NCBI GenBank assembly: GCA_946479825.1
Contig: CAMLHU010000177.1
Location: forward strand, 1 to 5,078
DNA from: an uncultured Gemmatimonadota bacterium
GTDB taxonomy: Bacteria > Gemmatimonadota > Gemmatimonadetes > Gemmatimonadales > GWC2-71-9
Direction of reading: 5' to 3'
Length of the DNA: 5,078 nt
The position numbers were made by a program, and so were the translations under genes. Shown here piece by piece: positions 1 through 5,078 of the stretch. Numbering within the stretch: the stretch's first letter is position 1; each line of letters starts with the position of its first letter. Under the pieces are notes generated by a model. It was not told the origin of the DNA. It did not search any database and saw only the letters and a list, made by a program, of their open reading frames with translations.

Positions 1-189
1 GACAGCAACACCACCGACTCGCAGGCGTTCGGCGGGTCCTCCGGCGCCACCGCGGGCAATCCCGAAGTCCAGAAGTCCGGTCCGCTGACCGCCAGGACCT
101 ACATGCTCGACCTGATCGACTGGAGCCCGGCGTACCCGGACACTCCGGCGGTCGGCGCCCTGATCTCCATCAAGATCGTGGCGCAGTAA
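1..189 (+). CDS. C-terminal end of an unrecognised protein (5' truncated by window)
   Basis: Reading from base 1 gives 62 uninterrupted codons ending in TAA at 187-189; the start lies outside the window. Third codon positions are almost all G or C, as in the other genes here, which supports real coding. The visible part begins with a Ser/Thr/Gly/Ala-rich low-complexity stretch (about residues 1-25) and then becomes more ordered, with YMLDLIDWSP and a hydrophobic beta-like end, ALISIKIVAQ. There is no C-terminal aromatic residue typical of outer-membrane barrels, no sorting signal and no recognised domain. A strong terminator follows 24 nt after the stop, so this is the last gene of its transcription unit. 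It converges on the ABC exporter. I do not recognise the family and assign no function. Confidence 0.7.
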   Translation, partial: DSNTTDSQAFGGSSGATAGNPEVQKSGPLTARTYMLDLIDWSPAYPDTPAVGALISIKIVAQ

Positions 190-213
190 GCCACGGCGGA
201 ATTGGGCAACAGG

Positions 214-247
214 AAGGGCCCGGTCTTCGGACCGGGCCCTTTCCTTT
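214..247 (+). terminator. Strong intrinsic terminator with UUCG tetraloop
   Basis: Bases 214-225 pair perfectly with 230-241, a 12-bp mostly GC stem, around the loop TTCG at 226-229. The loop is closed by C-G, giving the unusually stable cUUCGg tetraloop. A pyrimidine tail TTCCTTT follows at 241-247. It lies 24 nt after the TAA of the upstream plus-strand gene and probably ends that transcript. Read on the minus strand, the stem is followed by TTCCTGTTG, so it may also stop transcription coming from the ABC exporter, whose stop codon is about 84 nt away. Confidence 0.88.
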
Positions 248-324
248 GCCGCCCAGGGTCAGGAACCTCGACTCGGTGGTCCCGCTTAGCCGCTGTCCCG
301 CTACCCCGTTGTGCCGCTTACCTG

Positions 325-1932
325 CTACTCCCGAAACTGCTGCCGGTACAGCCGAGCGTAGAGGCCGTCCAGGGCGAGCAGGGCCTCGTGCGTCCCTTCC
401 TCCACCACCCGCCCACGGTCCAGCACCACGATCCGGTCGGCCCGGCGGACCGTGCTCAGCCGGTGGGCGATGATCAGCGTCGTCCGCCCTACCAGGAGGC
501 GCTCCAGCGCCTCCTCGACCAGCCGCTCGCTCTCGGTGTCCAGGCTGCTGGTGGCCTCGTCCAGGACCAGGATGGCGGGGTCCTTGAGGATCACCCGCGC
601 GATCGCGATCCGCTGGCGCTGGCCCCCCGACAGCTTGACCCCCCGCTCCCCGACCACCGTCCCGTAGCCATCCGTCAGCCGCTCGATGAACTCCTCGGCG
701 TGCGCTGCCCGGGCGGCCTCGGTGACGTCGGCGTCGGACGCCGAGGGGCGGGCATAGGCGATGTTCTCGCGTACCGTTCCGCTGAAGAGCGCCGGCTCCT
801 GCGGCACCAGCCCGATCGCGGCCCGGAGCTCCCGGAGGGCCACGGAACGCACGTCCCGCCCGTCCACCGTGATCCGCCCCTCGGTCACGTCCCAGAACCG
901 GGGCAGCAGCGAGGCCATCGTGGTCTTGCCGGCCCCTGAGGGGCCCACCAGCGCCACGACCTCCCCCGGCCGGAGGGACAGGGAGACCTCCCGCAGGGCC
1001 CAGGGGGCGTCAGGGTCGTCCGAATACCGGAACGAGACCCCCTCGAACGCCACGGCGCCGCGGACGGGCCGGGGAAGGGCCTCCGGCGCCGCTGGGTCGG
1101 CGACCCCCACGGGGGCCTCGAGCAGCTCGAACACCCGGGTGGCCGCCCCGACCGCCTCGTGGTAGGACCCGAACAGCGAGACCAACCCCCCGACGGCCCC
1201 GGCGATGAACACCGTATAAAGGAAGAACGAGAGCAGCTCACCCTCGGTCAGGCGCCCGGCCAGGACCTGCCGCCCCCCCTCCCAGATCACCGCCGTGATC
1301 CCGCTGAACGTCACCAGCGTGATGACGCCGAAGAAGATCCCGCGCACGTGCGCCCGCCTGAGCGCCGTGGCCACGATGGACGCCACCCGCGAGCCGTACC
1401 GCTCCCGCTCGGCGGGCTCCTGCACGAAGCTCTGGACCGTCCGGATCTGGCTGATGGCCTCGTCGGCCACCGCGGTGGCCTCGGCCACGCGGTCCTGGAG
1501 CCCGGTCGAGATCTTCCGGAGCCGCCGGCCGAAGAACACCGCCGCCCCCACCACCACCGGCGCCACGGCGAGCGCCGTGAGCATCAGGCGGGGCTGGAGC
1601 CAGGCCAGCATCGCCACGCCGCCCACGAGCTGCAGGATCTGCCGCAGGAACTCCGCCACCTGCGTGCTCATCAGCGACTGCAGCAGGCCGATGTCGGTGG
1701 TGAGCCGGCTGGTGAGTTCGCCGGTGCGCCGTTCGGCAAAGAACCCGGCCGGCATCTCCAGCAGCTTGGCGAAGAGCTCGCGCCGGAGCCCGGCGACGGC
1801 GCGCTCGCCGGTGGCCGTGAGCCAGTAGGTCTGGGCGTAGTTGAGGACCGCCTGGACGGCGAAGAGGATGATCAGGCCGAGGGCGATGCGGTCGAGCATC
1901 GTCCGGTCGTGCCGGACGAACGCCGCGTCCAC
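325..1932 (-). CDS. ABC exporter, fused permease and ATPase (MsbA/ABCB type)
   Basis: Half-transporter with an N-terminal six-helix exporter domain followed by a nucleotide-binding domain; such proteins dimerise in the inner membrane and export lipids, drugs or peptides using ATP. Numbered from the GTG at 1932 (535 aa), membrane segments lie near 15-38, 98-112, 114-134, 198-218 and 233-254. The NBD has A-loop Tyr303, Walker A GPSGAGKT (330-337), Q-loop Gln378, signature LSGGQ (434-438), Walker B ILVLDE (454-459), D-loop 461-465 and H-loop His490, so it should be a competent ATPase. The stop is TAG at 325-327. The GTG at 1932 is the first canonical start in frame, but it has no Shine-Dalgarno sequence and would remove the first transmembrane helix, whose codons are plainly present upstream. 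The true start is therefore probably further upstream. The gene lies directly downstream of ctaAB, probably in one operon. The substrate cannot be read from the sequence; an MsbA-like lipid flippase or a multidrug exporter are both possible. Confidence 0.93.
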   Translation of the reverse strand: MDAAFVRHDRTMLDRIALGLIILFAVQAVLNYAQTYWLTATGERAVAGLRRELFAKLLEMPAGFFAERRTGELTSRLTTDIGLLQSLMSTQVAEFLRQILQLVGGVAMLAWLQPRLMLTALAVAPVVVGAAVFFGRRLRKISTGLQDRVAEATAVADEAISQIRTVQSFVQEPAERERYGSRVASIVATALRRAHVRGIFFGVITLVTFSGITAVIWEGGRQVLAGRLTEGELLSFFLYTVFIAGAVGGLVSLFGSYHEAVGAATRVFELLEAPVGVADPAAPEALPRPVRGAVAFEGVSFRYSDDPDAPWALREVSLSLRPGEVVALVGPSGAGKTTMASLLPRFWDVTEGRITVDGRDVRSVALRELRAAIGLVPQEPALFSGTVRENIAYARPSASDADVTEAARAAHAEEFIERLTDGYGTVVGERGVKLSGGQRQRIAIARVILKDPAILVLDEATSSLDTESERLVEEALERLLVGRTTLIIAHRLSTVRRADRIVVLDRGRVVEEGTHEALLALDGLYARLYRQQFRE

Positions 1933-2049
1933 CAGGAACCGGACGATCTGCGGGAACGCCAGCGACGCCGCGCCGCTCAGCAGCAGCGCGACGAACGCGA
2001 AGCTCAGGGTGACGCGGTACGGGCGGATCCGGGGCCAGAGGCGGACCAG
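1933..2049 (-). other. In-frame N-terminal extension of the ABC exporter, no canonical start codon
   Basis: The exporter's reading frame stays open upstream of the GTG at 1932, back to an in-frame TGA at 2149-2151. From about 2049 it encodes QLVRLWPRIRPYR (the Gln just precedes the CTG), then a hydrophobic segment with LSFAFVALLL and FPQIVRFLV. This is the usual start of MsbA-type exporters: a basic R-PYR stretch followed by transmembrane helix 1. No ATG, GTG or TTG occurs in frame between 2148 and 1933. The only plausible initiator near the expected place is CTG at 2049-2047, giving 574 aa, close to the usual 570-600. It has no visible Shine-Dalgarno sequence. Alternatives are another non-canonical start or a sequence error. 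Confidence 0.6.
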
Positions 2050-2070
2050 CTGGCCGGGCGGGGGAAGGAA

Positions 2071-2093
2071 GCGGCGCCGGGGGGTGGCGCCGC
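2071..2093 (-). other. GC-only hairpin between ctaAB and the ABC exporter
   Basis: On the minus strand, GCGGCGCC (2093-2086) pairs perfectly with GGCGCCGC (2078-2071) around the 7-nt loop ACCCCCC. The stem begins 6 nt after the ctaAB TGA (2101-2099) and is followed by TTCCTTCCCC. The tail is too poor in T for a convincing terminator. The hairpin occupies the place where the exporter's ribosome-binding site would be expected. It could be a weak terminator or attenuator, a translational-coupling element, or chance in GC-rich DNA. Confidence 0.4.
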
Positions 2094-2098
2094 CGGGG

Positions 2099-3985
2099 TC
2101 AGCGGGCGTGGGCGGTCTCCGTGGCGGCCGGGGTCGGGGCGCCGAGGGTCACCACTTCCGGCGGCCGGCGGCCGTGACCGAACGGGACCACGCGATCGAT
2201 CCCCATCGCGATGAAGAGGAGGAACAGGTACGCCAGCGAGTACTTGTACATCGCCCACGCGGTCGGCGTGGTGCCGGGCTCGCGCAGGAGGCGGATGCAG
2301 TACCAGAGCAGCCGGCCGCCCAGGACCAGCGCGAAGACCCCGTACACCCAGCCGAGGTCGCCCGACAGCCAGGGCAGCAGGGTGAGCGGCAGGAGCATGA
2401 TGGTGTAGCCCAGCATCTGGACCTTGGTCCGGTGCTCCCCCTGCACGTTCGGCATCATCGGGATCCTGGCCTTGGCGTACTCCCCTTGCTTAATGAGCGC
2501 GAGGGCCCAGAAGTGGGGCGGGGTCCAGTAGAAGATGATGGCGAAGAGGTACACCGCCGTGAGGTCGAGGTGGCCGGTCATCGCCGCCCAGCCGACCAGC
2601 GGCGGGAACGCCCCGGCCGCGCCGCCGATCACGATGTTCTGCGCGGTCCAGCGCTTGAGCCACGCGGTGTAGATGACGGTGTAGAACAGGAACCCGCCCA
2701 GGGCGAGCCACGCCGAGAGCGGGTTGACCTTGACCCAGAAGATGGCGAAGGCGGCGGCGGCGAGGCCGGTCCCGAAGGCGAACGCGCCCCACGCCGGCAT
2801 CCGGCCCGACGGCACCGGCCGGAGCTTCGTCCGGCTCATCCGGTCGTCGATGTCCCGGTCGAACCACATGTTCACGGCGTTGGCGCCGCCGGCCATCAGG
2901 TAGCCGCCGAGCACCACCCAGCCGATCAGCGCCAGCGACGGCATCCCCTTCCCGGTGATGAACATCGGGGCGACGGTCGTCACCAGCAGGAGCGAGATGA
3001 TCCGGGGCTTGGTGAGCGTCACGAGGTCGCGGGCCAGGCTGGTCCGCCGGGGCTCGGCGGCGGCCGGGGCCGCGTCGTCCGCGCCGGCCGGCTCGACCGC
3101 CGGGGTCCGGCGCGAGAAGTACACCAGGATGACGAGCGTGGTCCAGACCGCCGTGCCGGTCAGGAGGTGCAGGGCACGGAGCGCCGGCGGCAGGAGGTTG
3201 AGGACCATCGCGGCGCCGACGATGATCTGCGCCACCGTGGCCGCGAGCAGGGCCAGCGCCGCTCGGCGGTAGGCCCGCTGCGCGCGGCCGGTCCGCGCGG
3301 CGGCCCGGAACACCACGCCCAGCGCAATGGCCAGGAACGAGTACGCCAGCAACCGGTGGACCCACTGGATCCGGGCGAGCGGCGCCAGCGGCGGGGCCGC
3401 CGACCCGCCGCAGAACGGGAAGCCGATGCAGCTCCAGCCGGCGTTCAGGTTGGCCGTGAGCGCGCCGAACAGGATGACGACGAACCCGAACGCGGCCGCG
3501 AACAGGGCCAGGCTGTGGTCGCCGTGGCGCTGGGCGGCGGGCAGGGCGGGCCGGGGGTCGGTGGCGCGGAGGGCGGTCACCAGCAGGGTCGCCAGCACCA
3601 GCATCGCGTTGCCGAGATGGGTGACGACGACGGCCGGCGGCAGGGTGAACTTGACCGTGATGGCGCCGAGGAGGACCTGGACCACCAACAGCACGAACGC
3701 GAGGGTCGCCGGGTTGCGGAGGCGCGGTTCGTTCCGGTGCCGGACCCACGCCACGATCGCGACCGCCGTGACGGTGAGGCTCACGAGGGCGGCCACCCAG
3801 CGGTGGCTGATCTCGATCAGGGTCGGGAGGTCGAGCGGGGGGAACCAGACGCCGTTGCAGTTCGGCCAATGCTCGCCGCAGCCGAGACCCGAGCCGGTGA
3901 TGCGCACCACGCCGCCGAGGACGATCAGGGCGAAAGTGAGCGCGGCGCCGGCCCAGGCCAGACGTCGGAGCAGCGTAACGTTCAT
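2099..3985 (-). CDS. ctaA-ctaB fusion: Fused heme A synthase (CtaA) and protoheme IX farnesyltransferase (CtaB)
   Basis: A 628-residue inner-membrane protein holding the last two steps of heme A synthesis. Residues 1 to about 292 are CtaA: the first loop has the Cys36/Cys43 pair, then Glu58 and His61 in the EISHRW motif, His123, a second Cys pair (186 and 192), His210 and His273. These fit the catalytic Glu, heme-ligand His residues and Cys pairs known in Bacillus subtilis CtaA at nearly the same positions. Residues about 292-316 form an Ala/Pro/Glu linker. Residues about 317-605 are CtaB, a UbiA-family prenyltransferase: TKPRI (325-329), the Mg-diphosphate motif NxxxFDRDIDD (about 371-381), RTKLRPVPSG, the LKR-T-QNIVIGG segment, and FYWTPPHFW (485-493). 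CtaB makes heme O and CtaA oxidises it to heme A for aa3-type oxidases. ATG at 3985 is chosen because it directly precedes the first CtaA helix; the open frame beyond it, to 4672, overlaps the permease and resembles no CtaA sequence. No clear Shine-Dalgarno is seen. Confidence 0.95.
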   Translation of the reverse strand: MNVTLLRRLAWAGAALTFALIVLGGVVRITGSGLGCGEHWPNCNGVWFPPLDLPTLIEISHRWVAALVSLTVTAVAIVAWVRHRNEPRLRNPATLAFVLLVVQVLLGAITVKFTLPPAVVVTHLGNAMLVLATLLVTALRATDPRPALPAAQRHGDHSLALFAAAFGFVVILFGALTANLNAGWSCIGFPFCGGSAAPPLAPLARIQWVHRLLAYSFLAIALGVVFRAAARTGRAQRAYRRAALALLAATVAQIIVGAAMVLNLLPPALRALHLLTGTAVWTTLVILVYFSRRTPAVEPAGADDAAPAAAEPRRTSLARDLVTLTKPRIISLLLVTTVAPMFITGKGMPSLALIGWVVLGGYLMAGGANAVNMWFDRDIDDRMSRTKLRPVPSGRMPAWGAFAFGTGLAAAAFAIFWVKVNPLSAWLALGGFLFYTVIYTAWLKRWTAQNIVIGGAAGAFPPLVGWAAMTGHLDLTAVYLFAIIFYWTPPHFWALALIKQGEYAKARIPMMPNVQGEHRTKVQMLGYTIMLLPLTLLPWLSGDLGWVYGVFALVLGGRLLWYCIRLLREPGTTPTAWAMYKYSLAYLFLLFIAMGIDRVVPFGHGRRPPEVVTLGAPTPAATETAHAR

Positions 3986-3995
3986 AAGTTGAGTA

Positions 3996-4013
3996 CCGGC
4001 AAGTGCTTGTCGG
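3996..4013 (-). promoter_or_regulatory. Inverted repeat just upstream of the ctaAB start
   Basis: CCGGCAAG and CTTGTCGG flank a central TG, giving 8-base arms with one imperfect position. The element ends 11 nt before the ctaAB ATG, where a ribosome-binding site would normally be, and none is visible there. It could be a protein-binding operator or a small leader hairpin that limits translation. Support is symmetry and position only. Confidence 0.3.
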
Positions 4014-4020
4014 ATGAGGG

Positions 4021-4036
4021 CCGGGTGGGGACCCGG
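4021..4036. promoter_or_regulatory. Perfect dyad in the divergent intergenic region
   Basis: CCGGGT and ACCCGG are perfect 6-base arms around GGGG. The dyad lies in the 120-nt gap between the divergent ctaAB and permease starts, 36 nt upstream of the ctaAB ATG. In a ctaAB transcript it would form a hairpin just ahead of the second dyad at 3996-4013. It could be a leader structure or an operator; chance is a real possibility at this GC content. Confidence 0.28.
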
Positions 4037-4048
4037 GGTTGGATAGGG

Positions 4049-4080
4049 TAAAAACGGGCCTCCGGGGCGGCTTGTCAAGC
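4049..4080 (-). promoter_or_regulatory. Possible ctaAB promoter with TTGACA box inside a small palindrome
   Basis: The minus strand carries an exact TTGACA (-35 consensus) at 4078-4073, inside the 11-bp palindrome GCTTGTCAAGC (4070-4080). A short T-rich patch at 4054-4049 is 18 nt downstream but matches a -10 box poorly; the better-looking TACCCT at 4050-4045 is 22 nt away, too far for a standard promoter. The position fits a promoter for ctaAB with a leader of about 50 nt. The palindrome could bind a regulator acting on either divergent gene. Confidence 0.27.
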
Positions 4081-4094
4081 GGAAAGGGGCGGGC

Positions 4095-4099
4095 GAGGT
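4095..4099 (+). promoter_or_regulatory. Shine-Dalgarno site of the permease
   Basis: GAGGT at 4095-4099 matches the anti-Shine-Dalgarno core and lies 6 nt before the ATG at 4106. It supports that start and contrasts with the two minus-strand genes, which show no such site. Confidence 0.6.
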
Positions 4100-4105
4100 T
4101 TGGGT

Positions 4106-5078
4106 ATGCCTGACACCACCACCCGCGACGCGTGGGGCGAGCGTCTCACCCGGAACCTCGGCCTCTGGAGCGCGATCGCGGTCCTGATCGGCTCCACCAT
4201 CGGCAGCGGGATCTTCCGGGTCCCCGCGCTCATCGCCGGCGAGACCGGCTCGGCGGGCTCGGCGCTCCTCATCTGGCTCATCGGCGGGATCGTCGCGCTG
4301 GCGGGCGCGCTCACGCTGGCGGAGCTGGCCGCGGCGCTGCCGCGCTCGGGCGGGGTCTTCGCCTTCATCCTCGAGGCGTTCGGCCCGCTGCCGGCCTTCC
4401 TCTTCGGCTGGTCGGAGCTGGTGGTGCTCCGCGCCGCGGCGCTCGGCGCCATCGCGACGATCTTCGCCGAATATCTCGGCTACTTCCTGCCCCTCACCCC
4501 GATGCAGGTGCGGATGATGGCGGCGCTCGCCATCGTGGTCGTCGGGGCGTTCAACTATTTCGGCGTCAACCTCGCCGCGATCGTCAATAACCTCGCGACG
4601 GCGGTCAAGTACGTCGCGCTGGCGGGGCTCGCCATCCTCGCATTCGTGGCGGGGCAGGGGAGCTTCGGCCACCTGGCCACCCCGGCGGGGACGAGCGGTG
4701 CCGGGCTCTCGGTGATGGCCACGGCGCTCGTGGCGGTGATGTGGACCTACGACGGCTGGGCCGACCTCTCGTTCATGGGGGGAGAGGTCAAGGATCCTGC
4801 TCGGAACCTGCCGCTGGCGCTGGTGCTGGGCACCGCGCTCATCGTGGTGCTCTACGCCCTCATCAACGTGGCGTACATCTATCTGGTGCCGGTGCCGGAG
4901 ATGGGGACCTCGAAGCTCATCGCGGCCGACGCCGCCCGGCGGATCCCCCTGCTCGGGGCCGGCGGCGCGGGGATCATCTCGGTGATGGTGATGGTGTCGT
5001 GCTTCGGCGGGCTCAACGGTTCGATGATGACCGGGCCCCGGATCTTCTTCGCGATGGCCGACCGGGGGCTCTTCTTCC
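4106..5078 (+). CDS. APC-superfamily amino acid permease, LAT/SteT-like (3' truncated by window)
   Basis: The frame from ATG at 4106 is open for 324 codons to the window edge; family members are usually about 430-480 residues, so roughly three quarters is present. A short polar N terminus leads into transmembrane helix 1 with the unwound substrate-binding motif GSGIF (residues 33-37) followed by RVP. Next come LAELAAALPRSGG (71-83), typical of APC transporters, helix 6 with TYDGW (214-218), and the cytoplasmic GGEVKDPARNLP (225-236), a signature of the LAT branch. The visible end, GGLNGSMMTGPRIFFAMA, is the helix 8 region. The protein should be an inner-membrane importer or exchanger of amino acids; which one cannot be told. 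It is divergent from ctaAB with 120 nt between the starts, and nothing here ties it to heme synthesis. Confidence 0.92.
   Translation, partial: MPDTTTRDAWGERLTRNLGLWSAIAVLIGSTIGSGIFRVPALIAGETGSAGSALLIWLIGGIVALAGALTLAELAAALPRSGGVFAFILEAFGPLPAFLFGWSELVVLRAAALGAIATIFAEYLGYFLPLTPMQVRMMAALAIVVVGAFNYFGVNLAAIVNNLATAVKYVALAGLAILAFVAGQGSFGHLATPAGTSGAGLSVMATALVAVMWTYDGWADLSFMGGEVKDPARNLPLALVLGTALIVVLYALINVAYIYLVPVPEMGTSKLIAADAARRIPLLGAGGAGIISVMVMVSCFGGLNGSMMTGPRIFFAMADRGLFF

Noticed and set aside
250..324. Short repeated CCCGCT/CCGCTTA words between the terminator and the exporter stop
   Set aside because: The copies are short and irregularly spaced, with no consistent unit length, so they do not support a repeat array or CRISPR.
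202..939. Plus-strand open frame of 245 codons starting inside the terminator region
   Set aside because: It runs antisense to the nucleotide-binding domain of the exporter, starts within the terminator region and has a Pro/Arg-rich composition without a recognisable fold.
1159..2214. Plus-strand open frame of 351 codons antisense to the ABC exporter
   Set aside because: Low-complexity Arg/Gly/Glu/Pro composition, typical of antisense frames in GC-rich DNA. The minus strand carries a complete ABC transporter.
2004..2258. Small minus-strand open frame (84 codons) across the ctaAB-exporter junction, considered as a leader peptide or missing exporter start
   Set aside because: Its frame matches neither neighbour, it lies mostly inside the CtaB coding sequence, and its Pro/Arg-rich product looks like a shadow frame. 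A one-base shift would not turn its GTG into a sensible exporter start.
1841..4051. Very long plus-strand open frame (736 codons) antisense to ctaAB and the exporter
   Set aside because: The translation is dominated by Arg, Gly, Glu, Gln and His with no domain or hydrophobic pattern. It is the mirror of GC-rich codons in ctaAB, whose motifs are unmistakable on the other strand.
4132..4590. Plus-strand open frame of 152 codons
   Set aside because: It is in a different frame from the permease that starts at 4106, which contains the APC motifs; this frame is a shadow.
3986..4672. Upstream extension of the ctaAB frame, giving an apparent 857-residue protein
   Set aside because: The extra 229 residues are Arg/Glu/Asp-rich and lie antisense to the permease's conserved motifs. 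CtaA naturally begins at the ATG at 3985, just before its first helix.

Overview
The window is very GC-rich (roughly 70 % by eye), with G/C at almost every third codon position and dense coding. The best taxonomic clue is a single gene encoding heme A synthase fused to heme O synthase, in an organism that therefore makes heme A for an aa3-type terminal oxidase. High GC plus this fusion fits a free-living aerobic bacterium, for example a Gemmatimonadota- or Deinococcus/Thermus-like lineage. That is a guess from general knowledge; no marker gene here settles it.

Layout. (1) Positions 1-189 (+) are the last 62 codons of an unrecognised protein. It ends 24 nt before a strong intrinsic terminator (about 214-247) with a 12-bp stem and a UUCG tetraloop. 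(2) Positions 325-1932 (-), with clear in-frame coding continuing to about 2049, encode an MsbA/ABCB-type ABC exporter half-transporter. It has all NBD motifs but no ATG, GTG or TTG at the expected N terminus. (3) Positions 2099-3985 (-) encode the 628-residue CtaA-CtaB fusion: heme A synthase first, then an Ala/Pro linker, then protoheme IX farnesyltransferase. (4) Positions 3986-4105 are a divergent intergenic region with several short dyads and a TTGACA element on the minus strand. (5) Positions 4106-5078 (+) are the first 324 codons of an APC-superfamily (LAT/SteT-like) amino acid permease that runs off the window edge.

How they fit together. The ctaAB fusion and the ABC exporter lie head to tail on the minus strand with little or no space between them, so they probably form one transcription unit. 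In the fusion, the CtaB half makes heme O from protoheme IX and farnesyl diphosphate, and the CtaA half oxidises heme O to heme A. The exporter's substrate is not shown by the sequence. The permease is divergent and probably unrelated in function. The 1-189 gene converges on the exporter and shares the terminator region with it.

This is mostly an ordinary housekeeping region. I found no CRISPR array, mobile element, tRNA or rRNA, and no convincing new system. The items worth a second look are the pathway-ordered fusion, the missing start codon of the exporter, and the structured leader upstream of ctaAB.
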